A stretch of 64,000 nucleotides of DNA, from assembly GCF_000621025.1 (NCBI RefSeq), contig NZ_KK211206.1, positions 239,924 to 303,923 on the forward strand, read 5' to 3'. Under the pieces are notes generated by a model. That model saw nothing but the letters and a program-made list of their open reading frames with translations, ran no database searches and was not told the DNA's origin. This DNA is from Brackiella oedipodis DSM 13743. Lineage in GTDB: Bacteria > Pseudomonadota > Gammaproteobacteria > Burkholderiales > Burkholderiaceae_B. The translations under genes were made by a program, and so were the position numbers. Each line of letters starts with the position of its first letter. Position 1 is the stretch's first letter. Below are positions 38,246 through 47,820 of this stretch, one piece after another.

Positions 38246-38465
38246 AAATACAACGATATAGAGCAGTATGCGTATAATTTTCTTAAGTTTGGCTTCGTTC
38301 TTAAGTTTGTCTTTCTTGTCTTTCTTAAGTGTATTTAGTTTTTTAATAATCTACCCCTGCCTAGTCAGCCTGCACAGTCATCTATGTAATTCTTAACCCT
38401 AACCCTAAATTCTAACAAAATAAGGCAAACCAATTTAGGTTGCTCGTGTGTAGTGAGGAATAATC

Positions 38466-41279
38466 ATGCTAAACAAGGCCTTGCAGTGGTCTAATTATCT
38501 AAGACACTATCTCAATATTCATAGTGATCAAGAAGCGCGACTGTTAGCGGATGTGCAAGCGCCCCTATGCCTCAGTACTATCGATCAATGGTTACAACAG
38601 GCGCTCCAAGCCCACGGCGTGAGCACAGATTCCTATCATACTCACCATCTCTCAGCCGCCACTTGCAGTCCTGTACTCAGACAAGTCCGAACCCGTGTGT
38701 TTCAAACCCTATTAGTGCGAGACATCAATGGTCAAGCGGACTTCAATGAGGTCACTCAGGCCATGTCCTATTTTGCGGACCAAGCCATTGCTCTTGCCTA
38801 TCAATGTGCGATGCAAGAGCTGAGTGACTTACACGATATGCCCAGAGATGAGCAGGGCCTACCCTTAGAGATGTTGATTTTGGGCATGGGTAAGTTGGGC
38901 GGTTGCGAGCTGAATGTGTCTTCTGACATTGATCTGATCATGCTCTACCCTCAGGATGGTGAAACCACGGGGCGCCGGCCAATCAGTTTTCATCAATTTT
39001 ATTCTCGCCTCACCCAAAAAATCCTCAATCTCCTCTCTGACCAAAGCGCCGATGGCTTTGTGTTTCGAACCGATTTACGTTTGCGCCCCGATGGCGATAG
39101 TGGACCATTGGCCTGGAGTTTGAGTGCCTTAGAGAATTATTTAGTGACCCAAGGCCGTGAATGGGAACGCTACGCCTGGATCAAGGCGCGCGTGATCCCG
39201 GTCAAGGCCTTTGCTGAAAGCCAAGTTGTGCCCTATATTCAGCAACTTAAAGAATTACAAATCCCTTTTGTCTATCGCAAGTATTTTGATTTTGATGCCC
39301 TCTCTTCCATGCGCAAGCTACGCGAACAAATCAGGCAGCAATGGAATCAAACCGTTCGCAACAAGAGCCGTTTAGACGAGCAAGACAATATCAAGCTAGG
39401 CATAGGGGGCATTAGAGAAATCGAATTCATTGTGCAAATCCAGCAACTGGTGCGAGGCGGACGGCAATCGGCATTGCAACAAAGCAATATGCTAATGGCT
39501 TTGCAAGTGCAAGTCGAGCTCGGCTTACTCAGCGCTGAACACGCTCAACAGCTTCGTCAAGCCTATTTGTTTTTGCGTCAAACCGAGCATTTTTTACAAT
39601 ATCAAAACGATGCGCAGACGCACTTACTGCCTAAACAAGACGAGCCGCGTAAAATCCTAGCGAGTCTTTTTAGTATGAGTGTGGACGAATTTGATACATG
39701 CTTGGCGCAACATCGGCAAACCGTTAACCAATTATTCAAAAATGCCTTTCGTTTGATTGGTATGCAAGAAGAAGAGGAGCAAGAACATAGCTTAAATGTC
39801 GAGGAAGAAGCAGCAAATCCCGATAATAATACGCTCATCCAATCCCTCTATACACCAGAACAAGCACAACAAGTACAACAGCATCTTAAATTACTATATG
39901 ACAGCTATCGGATTAAGAAACTCTCGGCAAGTGCGCAAACGCGCCTCAAAAAGCTGATTCCTATTATTTTGCAAAATAGTGCCGAATACAAAAACGCAGA
40001 GATCGTATGTAAGCGTTTGCTGGATCTTGTAGAGACCGTGGCGCAACGCAGCTCCTACATTGCCTTATTGGCTGAATTTCCCAATACTATTGGCCGAGTG
40101 GCTCGCATCTTTAATGCCAGCTATTGGGCCGCCGAATACGTGATTCACCACCCCTTGCTACTAGATAGCCTGATTGACTGGCAGGCTCTGATGCAGCCCG
40201 TCAATATCGAAGAGATTGCCCAAGAACTGAGCCAAGAACTAGATGCTTGCATCACCCAAGAGGGTCAGGCAGATATAGAAACACAGATGAACATCATGCG
40301 CGATGTGCAACGTCAGGTCACTTTCCAACTCATGGCGCAGGATCTAGAGGGCTTATTGACGGTTGAGGCGCTCGGTGATTTACTCTCAGCCTTGGCAGAT
40401 ATGTTGCTGCAAGAGAGCATGGTGCGCGTCTGGCCGCAAATTCGCCAAAAATATCAACATCTACCCTCAGAGCCGAGTTTTGCCATCATCGCTTATGGTC
40501 GCTTAGGCGGCAAAGAATTGGGTTATGCCTCCGATCTAGACCTGGTGTTTTTATATGATGATCCAAATCCAGAGGCCAGTGATTACTATGCACGCTTTGG
40601 GCGGCGCTTGAGTAATTGGTTATCTACCTTAACCTCTTCAGGTCGCCTCTACGAGATTGATATACGTTTGCGCCCAGACGGTGAAGCTGGATTACTCGCC
40701 GTCTCTTGTGAAGGCTTTAAAATTTACCAAGATAAACACGCCTGGGCTTGGGAACACCAAGCACTCACCCGAGCTCGTTTTGCGGCGGGAAACCATCAAG
40801 TGGGCGCCAAGTTCGAAGTCATTCGTCAAGAGGTGCTACTAAAAAAACGCAACATTCCGGAGCTCAAACGTGAGATCGTTAATATGCGCATCAAAATGCG
40901 AGACGGTCATCCCAATCGTAGCGCCCTGTTTGATCTCAAACACGATGCCGGCGGTTTGGTCGATGTAGAGTTTATGACGCAATTCTTGGTCTTAGGCTAT
41001 GCGCATGAGCACCCAGAACTTCTCAAAAACTTGGGCAATATCGCCTTGCTTAAAGTAGCGGCACAATTACAATTAATCCCCGAAAACCTAGCCATCGCCG
41101 CGGCCGATGCCTATAGGCATCTACGCCGAGTGCAACATAAACTGCGCTTGCGAGGCATGGATAAAGCACGAATCGAAGCCGATAAATTGTATGCACAACG
41201 TTATGCCGTGATTGAGCTTTGGAATCACGTCTTTGCCGAAAATCCTCAGGACCTACCTAGCCAACCATTACATGAATAG
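38466..41279 (+). CDS. glnE: Bifunctional glutamine synthetase adenylyltransferase/deadenylase
   Basis: Adds AMP to, and by phosphorolysis removes it from, Tyr400 of GlnA under PII control. 937 residues (E. coli 946). Two nucleotidyltransferase domains in tandem: N-terminal deadenylase with ILGMGKLGGCELNVSSDIDL near residue 140 and C-terminal adenylylase with IAYGRLGGKELGYASDLDLV near residue 675, joined by a helical regulatory region. GAGG lies 9 bases before the ATG. Divergent from yhdP. Confidence 0.96.
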   Translation: MLNKALQWSNYLRHYLNIHSDQEARLLADVQAPLCLSTIDQWLQQALQAHGVSTDSYHTHHLSAATCSPVLRQVRTRVFQTLLVRDINGQADFNEVTQAMSYFADQAIALAYQCAMQELSDLHDMPRDEQGLPLEMLILGMGKLGGCELNVSSDIDLIMLYPQDGETTGRRPISFHQFYSRLTQKILNLLSDQSADGFVFRTDLRLRPDGDSGPLAWSLSALENYLVTQGREWERYAWIKARVIPVKAFAESQVVPYIQQLKELQIPFVYRKYFDFDALSSMRKLREQIRQQWNQTVRNKSRLDEQDNIKLGIGGIREIEFIVQIQQLVRGGRQSALQQSNMLMALQVQVELGLLSAEHAQQLRQAYLFLRQTEHFLQYQNDAQTHLLPKQDEPRKILASLFSMSVDEFDTCLAQHRQTVNQLFKNAFRLIGMQEEEEQEHSLNVEEEAANPDNNTLIQSLYTPEQAQQVQQHLKLLYDSYRIKKLSASAQTRLKKLIPIILQNSAEYKNAEIVCKRLLDLVETVAQRSSYIALLAEFPNTIGRVARIFNASYWAAEYVIHHPLLLDSLIDWQALMQPVNIEEIAQELSQELDACITQEGQADIETQMNIMRDVQRQVTFQLMAQDLEGLLTVEALGDLLSALADMLLQESMVRVWPQIRQKYQHLPSEPSFAIIAYGRLGGKELGYASDLDLVFLYDDPNPEASDYYARFGRRLSNWLSTLTSSGRLYEIDIRLRPDGEAGLLAVSCEGFKIYQDKHAWAWEHQALTRARFAAGNHQVGAKFEVIRQEVLLKKRNIPELKREIVNMRIKMRDGHPNRSALFDLKHDAGGLVDVEFMTQFLVLGYAHEHPELLKNLGNIALLKVAAQLQLIPENLAIAAADAYRHLRRVQHKLRLRGMDKARIEADKLYAQRYAVIELWNHVFAENPQDLPSQPLHE

Positions 41280-41462
41280 ATGCCAGGCTTTTGGCCGTGT
41301 GATGGCTTTCGGGTTTACGTCTTTTTAGTCTTTTATGGCTAAGCAATAACTAGAGTATCGGCACCTCAAGAGTTGAGGATCTGCTTAGATCAATTCAATG
41401 GCAGGCTGTGTACAGGGCGTAACTTTGTTAAAATATGGACTTTAGATTTTTTGATAGTCGTT

Positions 41463-42134
41463 ATGTCACAAACTACCCAACGCAAACCCCTTATCTTACC
41501 TAAGGGCCGTCACAAAGTACTTTTGCATTCGTGCTGTGCGCCTTGCTCGGGTGAAGTTATGGAAGCGATGCTCGAGGCAGGCATTGATTATAGTATCTTT
41601 TTTTATAATCCAAATATTCATCCTGTCAAAGAATACGAGATTCGCAAAGAAGAGAATATTCGTTTTGCTGAGCAACATGGCATTGAATTTATCGATGCTG
41701 ATTATGACGTTGACAATTGGTTTGAGCGCGTCAAAGGAATGGAATGGGAACCTGAGCGCGGGATTCGTTGTACGGCCTGTTTTGATATGCGCTTTGAACG
41801 TACGGCGCTGTATGCGCATGAACATGGTTTCGATACCATCACGAGTTCGCTGGGCATTTCACGTTGGAAGGACATGAATCAGATTAATGGCTGTGGTGAG
41901 CGTGCTGCAGCGCGTTATCCTGATCTGATTTACTGGACACAGAACTGGCGCAAAGGCGGTGGTTCTGCACGCATGATTGAAATCAGTAAACGTGAGCACT
42001 TCTACCAACAAGAATACTGTGGTTGCGTCTATTCCCTTCGAGATACCAATCGCTTTCGTCGTGAACGCGGTCGCGAAAAAATTGAGATCGGTGTCAAATT
42101 CTATGGCATGGACGAGATTAACGAATCGAGTTAA
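41463..42134 (+). CDS. queH: Epoxyqueuosine reductase QueH
   Basis: Reduces epoxyqueuosine to queuosine in tRNA; a metalloprotein unrelated to cobalamin-dependent QueG. 223 residues from ATG 41463. The conserved cysteines are present: HSCCAPCS near the N-terminus, [14 protein letters not shown] in the middle and [13 protein letters not shown] at the end. An in-frame start 30 codons upstream would add an unconserved segment. Stands alone behind glnE with a 183-bp gap in which I see no gene; no preQ1 riboswitch was recognised. Confidence 0.9.
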   Translation: MSQTTQRKPLILPKGRHKVLLHSCCAPCSGEVMEAMLEAGIDYSIFFYNPNIHPVKEYEIRKEENIRFAEQHGIEFIDADYDVDNWFERVKGMEWEPERGIRCTACFDMRFERTALYAHEHGFDTITSSLGISRWKDMNQINGCGERAAARYPDLIYWTQNWRKGGGSARMIEISKREHFYQQEYCGCVYSLRDTNRFRRERGREKIEIGVKFYGMDEINESS

Positions 42135-42315
42135 TCGAGTGTCCCCTAGGATGTTGCGTTCTACTATTTAGCTCTGCTCGTCTACCTGGTCGAGGCCTTC
42201 GAGAGACAAATTCAGTCTACGATAGCAGGTAATTGCCACTAGTGCGACTGTCCCAAACCTGTACCATACAAGCCCGCTATTGCCCTGATTGGCAGCTAGC
42301 ATAAAAAAAGAAAGA

Positions 42316-42342
42316 AAAAGCCACCCTTTGGGTGGCTTTTTT
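42316..42342. terminator. Bidirectional intrinsic terminator between queH and exbD
   Basis: AAAAGCCACCC (42316-42326) pairs with GGGTGGCTTTT (42330-42340) over a 3-base loop, with T-tracts on both strands. It lies 20 bases past the exbD stop on the minus strand. Confidence 0.9.
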
Positions 42343-42361
42343 GGGTATGGGCGTGATCGTA

Positions 42362-42832
42362 TTAGTGACTGCTCTCAGCCTTGTTAGCGCCCTTTTGCTC
42401 ACTCGCCTCATTATTCGCATTAGGACTAGTCACAAAGTTAAGTTTTTTGAGACCGCTAAGTTTAGCTTTAGCCATGATTTGCGCCAAAATTTCGTAACGT
42501 GAGTCTTTATCAGCACGAATCCGTAGATCGGGTTGTGGATCTTCTTTAGAAATATCGGCCATTTTGGCTTCAAGTTCTTCCATACTGATTGGGTTCTCGT
42601 CCCAAAAGATATTGCCACTGTCATCAATCGCCAAATCGACTTTCTTGGGCTCCTCTTTGATAGCTTCGGTGCTTGCTTTAGGCACGTCGATAACGATAGA
42701 GTGAGCCATTAGAGGTGCCGTGATAATAAAGATAATCAACAACACCAACATCACGTCGATTAAAGGCACCATATTGATTTCGGAGACAGTGCCAAAACTA
42801 CTTTTGTTACTGTTTAGTCCACCAAAAGCCAT
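42362..42832 (-). CDS. exbD: ExbD-type biopolymer transport protein
   Basis: Proton-channel partner of ExbB energising TonB. 156 residues. The membrane segment carries the essential Asp26 in INMVPLIDVMLVLLIIF; the periplasmic domain follows (MAHSIVIDVPKAST onward), with a Ser/Asn/Glu-rich C-terminal tail. Starts one base after the exbB stop. Last gene of tonB-exbB-exbD. Confidence 0.94.
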   Translation of the reverse strand: MAFGGLNSNKSSFGTVSEINMVPLIDVMLVLLIIFIITAPLMAHSIVIDVPKASTEAIKEEPKKVDLAIDDSGNIFWDENPISMEELEAKMADISKEDPQPDLRIRADKDSRYEILAQIMAKAKLSGLKKLNFVTSPNANNEASEQKGANKAESSH

Positions 42833-42833
42833 A

Positions 42834-43670
42834 TTATACGTCCTCGTGATTGATGCCAGATTTATCGGCTAAAGCCGTAGCCGCTGGCGTCACATGTTGG
42901 TTTGAGTTGGCTTTAAGGTGCTGCGCAGAACCCGTGGCAGACGTCGTCACCACACCTAAGACATCGTAGGCAAAGCCATCGAGTTTGGCAAGTGTTAAAC
43001 GGTTACGACGCACAAAGGCATTGAGCGCTAAGACCGCTGGGATCGCTACCGCCAAACCTAAGCCAGTCATGACTAAAGCTTCACCAATAGGGCCAGCCAC
43101 TTGGTTAATGGTCACGCCATCCGCATGGCTAATCCCCATAAGGGCGTGATAAACCCCCCAAACCGTACCGAATAAGCCCACAAAGGGTGCTGTTGAACCA
43201 ATAGAGCTGAGCAGAGTAAGACCACTTTCAATTTTGGCGGTTTCGGCCTCTATACTGCGACGAATAGAACGAGTCACAAAGTCAACACTACCATCATGAA
43301 AACCAGATTGACCCGTATATTTCTCGTATTGTGAACTCGCAACTAAGGCTGACTTCGTCAAGCGAGAAAACATATCGTGAGTGCCTTTCTCTTCGATTTG
43401 TTTGCGTAAATCATGTAAGTCAGTGTGGTTGTCCCAGAATTTTTTGAGAAACTCACGACTGCGACCTTTACGAATCAAACCAGCAATCGTTTTATAGAAA
43501 ATTAAATACCATGTGATGATGGCCATCACAATCAAAATCACAAATAACGTCTTACCGATCACATCGGTATCGTTGAAATAACTTAAGAAACCATTGTTAG
43601 AAGACTGCGCAGCAGTTGTATTAACTTCATTTAATACGGTCAATGGTAGTTGTAACCATGAAACGGACAT
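42834..43670 (-). CDS. exbB: ExbB-type MotA/TolQ/ExbB proton channel protein
   Basis: 278 residues with three membrane spans: one at about 38-60, and a pair near 160-235 containing LLSSIGSTAPFVGLFGTVWG and GEALVMTGLGLAVAIPAVLALNAF, the family signature with the channel-lining Thr. A cytoplasmic loop lies between. Preceded 30 bases by tonB, which favours ExbB over TolQ. Confidence 0.94.
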   Translation of the reverse strand: MSVSWLQLPLTVLNEVNTTAAQSSNNGFLSYFNDTDVIGKTLFVILIVMAIITWYLIFYKTIAGLIRKGRSREFLKKFWDNHTDLHDLRKQIEEKGTHDMFSRLTKSALVASSQYEKYTGQSGFHDGSVDFVTRSIRRSIEAETAKIESGLTLLSSIGSTAPFVGLFGTVWGVYHALMGISHADGVTINQVAGPIGEALVMTGLGLAVAIPAVLALNAFVRRNRLTLAKLDGFAYDVLGVVTTSATGSAQHLKANSNQHVTPAATALADKSGINHEDV

Positions 43671-43700
43671 GACACTTTCCTTAACTTGATTGGATTTATA

Positions 43701-44537
43701 TTAAAAATTAAATGTAAACGGTACATCCGCTTTAGCGGGTTTGGCGACGCCATTTTCGGTATACGGGTAGAAGCTGACCTCATTAACACGTCTGAGTACT
43801 TCTTTGTTGAGTAAAGGATTGCTACTACCCTTCATGAGTTGGGTCGCGATCACTTTACCTTGGGCATTGACGGTCACCCGTACAATCACCGTCTCACCGC
43901 TACCACCTCGTCGCGCAATGGCTGAGGAAACCTTGATGTTAGGTTTGCGTTTGTAGCGAATACCATTGACTAAACGTGGCGCTTGATTATTGGCGGTTGA
44001 ACCACCTCCTTTAGTGACACCATCTGGCACACCAAAAGGTTTAAGTTGACCGTCAAACTGCGCTGGGCCATTAAAGGCATTTTGCGCATTGCTATTGGGT
44101 ACTGGTTTGCTTATCTGCTTAGGTGGCTGTTTACGCTCACGCTTAGGCTTAGGTTTAGGTTTGGGCTTAGGCTTCGGTTTTGGCTTAGGTTTAACGATCT
44201 CTTTGACCACAGGCTCAGGTTCTGGTTCGGGCTCAGGCTCTGGCTCAGGTTTGACCTCTTCTTCAACCGGTTCTTCTTTGACCTCTTCTTCGGGTTCTGG
44301 TTCTGGCGCCGCGGCCGTTGGTTGCTCTAATTGCTCCCCTTTTGGTAGCGGCAACTCCTCCAGACTCACGGAGACTAGAGGTAAATCGGTAGTGGCTTCT
44401 TGAGTCTCGGGCTTAGCGTACATAATAAGCCCTGCAATAATCCCCAAAAAAATTAGGGTTATCAAGATGCTTAATGGATGCAACCACCAAGGGATATCTG
44501 TATCAGCTTGATTTGTTGTTTGATTATTTTGGTTCAC
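43701..44537 (-). CDS. tonB: TonB energy-transducing protein with long EP/KP tract
   Basis: 278 residues. Cytoplasmic start, one membrane span (about 21-43), then a Pro-rich spacer with an acidic EP-repeat block (about 68-107) followed by a basic KP-repeat block (about 112-135), and a C-terminal TonB domain with RYKRKPNIKVSSAIARRGGSG and VKVTVNAQGKV-like sequence. The spacer spans the periplasm, and the C-terminus contacts TonB boxes of outer-membrane receptors. A Fur-like site 37-55 bp upstream indicates iron control. Confidence 0.94.
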   Translation of the reverse strand: MNQNNQTTNQADTDIPWWLHPLSILITLIFLGIIAGLIMYAKPETQEATTDLPLVSVSLEELPLPKGEQLEQPTAAAPEPEPEEEVKEEPVEEEVKPEPEPEPEPEPEPVVKEIVKPKPKPKPKPKPKPKPKRERKQPPKQISKPVPNSNAQNAFNGPAQFDGQLKPFGVPDGVTKGGGSTANNQAPRLVNGIRYKRKPNIKVSSAIARRGGSGETVIVRVTVNAQGKVIATQLMKGSSNPLLNKEVLRRVNEVSFYPYTENGVAKPAKADVPFTFNF

Positions 44538-44573
44538 AAATGAATCCGATGCGATTTGAAATACAATGAAATT

Positions 44574-44592
44574 GAGAATAATTATTATTAGC
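44574..44592 (-). promoter_or_regulatory. Fur box upstream of tonB
   Basis: GAGAATAATTATTATTAGC matches 14 of 19 positions of the classical Fur consensus GATAATGATAATCATTATC. It is 37 bp before the tonB ATG, in the expected promoter position. Confidence 0.78.
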
Positions 44593-44645
44593 GAAATTAT
44601 ATTTCAAATTAGATCTATTTGCAACCAGTTGTTAAGTTGTTCGCT

Positions 44646-45038
44646 TCATTTAGCGATCAATTGCACACTATAAAACGCTACAGCGGTCGCACACAACGTG
44701 GCTATGACACTGCTAGCCATATATAACAGCGCCAGCAAGGTCTGGCCTTTCATGAAGTACAAGATGACTTCACTGGAGAAGGTTGAAAATGTCGTAAAGC
44801 CCCCTAGTGCACCGGTGACCAGAAACAAGCTTAACCAAGTGGGCGGGGCTTGGGTGACCTGCCAATAAGAAAGCAGTAGCCCAATCAGCAAGCCCCCAAG
44901 GACATTGGCGAACATCGTGCCCCACGGCCAATCTGGCTGATTAAGCGCAAGGCCTAACAGCCAGCGTGCACAAGCACCCAGGGCAGCGCCGCTAGCAACG
45001 GCTAAAATATGAAGAGGTGTGATAATAGCGAAATTCAA
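44646..45038 (-). CDS. crcB: Fluoride ion channel CrcB (Fluc)
   Basis: Dual-topology fluoride channel, 130 residues with four membrane spans. GALGACARWLLG (conserved Arg), the Asn in GTMFANVLGG, and GGFTTFSTFSSE (central Na+ site and pore Phe/Ser) are present. Lies 50 bases after thrC on the same strand. I see no fluoride riboswitch in that short gap. Confidence 0.93.
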   Translation of the reverse strand: MNFAIITPLHILAVASGAALGACARWLLGLALNQPDWPWGTMFANVLGGLLIGLLLSYWQVTQAPPTWLSLFLVTGALGGFTTFSTFSSEVILYFMKGQTLLALLYMASSVIATLCATAVAFYSVQLIAK

Positions 45039-45088
45039 AGCAAAAGCAGGTTAAGAAAGATCTCCAGAATACAGAGGACAAGTAGAAT

Positions 45089-46501
45089 TTAATTTTCGCC
45101 TATATGCTGTTGTATAAAATCCTTAACAATGTCGACGTCGCATTCGAGCTCCATCACATGCTGGGGTAATTGCTCGATATTTTCAAGCGCTGCTGGACGA
45201 GGGGCAGGCTGACCAATGGCCTCTTGAATCGTTTCGGAGAACTTAGCCGGCAGCGCTGTCTCGAGCACCAGCATAGGAATATTCGGTTGGCTAAAGTGGC
45301 GAGCGACATTGACGCCATCTGCCGTGTGTGGGTCAATTAAGACACCATGTTGCTCATACGTCTCTTTAATGACAGCTAGGCGTTCTGTATGCGAACTGGT
45401 GCCGGCCACAAAGCCAAACGCTTGCTCAAAAGCCGCCTGTTTGCTGCTAAGATCAAAATAGCCTTGCGTCTGAAGTTGCGTCCACAGTTGCTTGACGCTG
45501 TTAGGATCCTGTTCAAAGAGATCAAAAACAAAGCGCTCAAAATTAGACGCCTTGGAGATATCCATAGATGGACTGGATGTCGCGTAGGTTTGTTCACTGG
45601 CACGAGGTCGATAGACGCCTGTATTAAAGAACTCTTCGAGGACGTTATTTTCGTTGGTAGCCAGTACTAAATGATGAATCGGCAAGCCCATTTGACGGGC
45701 ATAGTGACCTGCCAGAATATTACCAAAATTGCCGGATGGAACTGTAAAAGAAACCTGTTGATCCTCATGTTGAGTGGCGCGCAACCAAGCCCAAAAATAA
45801 TACACAATTTGTGCAGCGATACGGGCAAAGTTAATCGAATTGACCGCGCCAAGATGATATTTTTTCTTAAAGTCTATGTCCCCGGCTAAGGCCTTGACAA
45901 TATCTTGGCACTCATCAAACACCCCTTTGACAGCAATATTAAAAATATTGTCTTCATCTAATGAGTACATTTGCGCGCGTTGAAATGCGCTCATGCGCCC
46001 TTGGGGTGAAAGCATAAAGACTCTCAAACCTTTTTTGCCCTTAAGCGCATATTCGGCAGCAGAGCCTGTATCGCCCGAAGTCGCCCCAAGAATATTAAGT
46101 TCGCGATGTTGTTTGAGTAATACATATTCAAACAAATTACCTAACAATTGCATGGCCATGTCTTTAAAGGCCAAGGTAGGCCCTTCGGACAAACCAACCA
46201 AGCTGATATGCTCGTCGATGGGTTTGAGAGGCACGATTTGTGCCGAACCAAAGATCTCGGCAGTGTAGGTTTTTTGGCATAACTGCGCTAAATCGTGCTT
46301 CGGTATGTCCGTAAAATACAGACTCAGAATCTCCGTGGCCAACTCCGCATAAGACAAGGATCGCCAGGCCTGGAGGGTTGGCTTAGTTACCGTGGGGATA
46401 TGCGCTGGCACATAGAGGCCACCATCGGGCGCTAATCCCTCTAGTAACACAGTAGAAAATTCGACAGCGTCTACGCCGCCCCGAGTCGATAGGTATTTCA
46501 T
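45089..46501 (-). CDS. thrC: Threonine synthase
   Basis: PLP enzyme converting O-phosphohomoserine to threonine. 470 residues, the long proteobacterial/fungal-type form. The N-terminus [29 protein letters not shown] in segments, PLP-lysine in GPTLAFKDMAMQ, and phosphate-binding GATSGDTGSAAEYALKGK are seen. Its ATG overlaps the hom stop by 4 bases, so the two are coupled. Its substrate comes from ThrB at 4953. Confidence 0.95.
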   Translation of the reverse strand: MKYLSTRGGVDAVEFSTVLLEGLAPDGGLYVPAHIPTVTKPTLQAWRSLSYAELATEILSLYFTDIPKHDLAQLCQKTYTAEIFGSAQIVPLKPIDEHISLVGLSEGPTLAFKDMAMQLLGNLFEYVLLKQHRELNILGATSGDTGSAAEYALKGKKGLRVFMLSPQGRMSAFQRAQMYSLDEDNIFNIAVKGVFDECQDIVKALAGDIDFKKKYHLGAVNSINFARIAAQIVYYFWAWLRATQHEDQQVSFTVPSGNFGNILAGHYARQMGLPIHHLVLATNENNVLEEFFNTGVYRPRASEQTYATSSPSMDISKASNFERFVFDLFEQDPNSVKQLWTQLQTQGYFDLSSKQAAFEQAFGFVAGTSSHTERLAVIKETYEQHGVLIDPHTADGVNVARHFSQPNIPMLVLETALPAKFSETIQEAIGQPAPRPAALENIEQLPQHVMELECDVDIVKDFIQQHIGEN

Positions 46502-47820
46502 TGGAAATTCTCCAAACGTAAGCGCACGATTTTCGATTGTAAGTACGGCAAGTTTTGGATTTGGGCAAGTGCTTCGTCGACATCACCTTCCCGCGCTTCG
46601 TGCGTCAAGAAAATGATATTGGCACTACTTTGTGAGGCCTCTTTGGGTTCTTGCACCATGGAATCAATCGAAATATGACGTTGCGCCAAAATACGGGTGA
46701 TATCCGCCAGCACGCCTGGTTGATCGACCACTTGCATGCGTAAATAATAGGCACTGATGGTGTCAGACATATCCAAGATTGGATAATCGGCTAAGGCCTC
46801 TGGTTGAAAAGCTAAATGCGGCACGCGGTTATCAGCATCCGCTGTCATCATGCGTGTCACATCCACAATATCGGCTACTACTGCCGATGCCGTCGGCTCG
46901 GCGCCTGCGCCGGGGCCATAATACAGAGTTTCGCCCACGGCATCACCCTTGACCACCACCGCATTCATGACTTGCTCTACACTGGCTAAGAGCTTGCGTT
47001 CTGGCACTAAGGTAGGATGGACACGTAACTCAATGCCCTTGTCTTGACGCTTGGCAATGCCTAATAATTTAGTGCGGTAACCTAGACGTGCGGCATAAGC
47101 GACATCATGCGTTTCGAGTTGCGTAATGCCCTCGATATAGACTTTATCGAACTGAATATTAATACCAAAGGCAATCGCGGCCAATAATGTCAGTTTATGA
47201 GCCGCATCTACTCCTTCGATATCAAAGGTCGGATCGGCTTCGGCGTAACCCAATGCCTGCGCCTGTTTGAGCACCTCTTGAAACGGTAATTTATGTTCGC
47301 GCATTTGCGACAAAATAAAATTCGTCGTGCCATTAATAATGCCAGCAACCCACTGGATACGATTGGCACTCAAACCTTCACGCATTGCCTTGATAATAGG
47401 GATACCACCCGCCACAGCAGCTTCAAAATTCACCATGATATTGTTTTGGCTCGCCAGCGTAAAAATCTCTTTGCCATGCATGGCCAATAAGGCTTTGTTG
47501 GCCGTGACCACATGTTTGTGATTTTGGATCGCTTGTAGAATTAAGGTTTTGGCTAAATCGGTACCGCCGATGAGCTCAACCACAATATCAATCTCTGGAT
47601 CATTGACCAGCGCATGCAAATCATTATCGACCTTAATGGTGTCACGAATGTGACTGGGCACTTTTGAGGGGGTGCGTGTAGCAATGCGCACAATCTCCAT
47701 ATGACGGCCCGCGCGTCGAGCAATCTCTTGGGCATTACGTGTCAAAACCTCCCACGTGCCACTACCGACCACGCCAAACCCTAAAATGCCAATTTTTACG
47801 GAATTCAATTTACTATTCAT
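46498..47820 (-). CDS. hom: Homoserine dehydrogenase
   Basis: Monofunctional NAD(P)-dependent reductase of aspartate semialdehyde to homoserine. 440 residues: Rossmann start [18 protein letters not shown], the catalytic core with [22 protein letters not shown] and the Lys-containing [20 protein letters not shown], and a C-terminal ACT domain (about 360-435; [17 protein letters not shown]) for threonine feedback. 4-base overlaps with both alaC upstream and thrC downstream. Confidence 0.96.
   Translation of the reverse strand: MNSKLNSVKIGILGFGVVGSGTWEVLTRNAQEIARRAGRHMEIVRIATRTPSKVPSHIRDTIKVDNDLHALVNDPEIDIVVELIGGTDLAKTLILQAIQNHKHVVTANKALLAMHGKEIFTLASQNNIMVNFEAAVAGGIPIIKAMREGLSANRIQWVAGIINGTTNFILSQMREHKLPFQEVLKQAQALGYAEADPTFDIEGVDAAHKLTLLAAIAFGINIQFDKVYIEGITQLETHDVAYAARLGYRTKLLGIAKRQDKGIELRVHPTLVPERKLLASVEQVMNAVVVKGDAVGETLYYGPGAGAEPTASAVVADIVDVTRMMTADADNRVPHLAFQPEALADYPILDMSDTISAYYLRMQVVDQPGVLADITRILAQRHISIDSMVQEPKEASQSSANIIFLTHEAREGDVDEALAQIQNLPYLQSKIVRLRLENFQ

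Noticed and set aside
38391-38415. Telomere-like TAACCCTAACCCTAA run upstream of glnE
   Set aside because: Only about two and a half units in an AT-rich intergenic region; nothing else suggests a telomere or replicon end, so it is chance.
44046-44403. Long plus-strand frames opposite tonB with Phe/Gly/Leu repeats
   Set aside because: They are the complement of the EP/KP repeat codons; no ribosome-binding site and no protein-like composition.
45039-45088. Fluoride riboswitch before crcB
   Set aside because: The gap is 50 bp and lacks the conserved riboswitch pairing elements.
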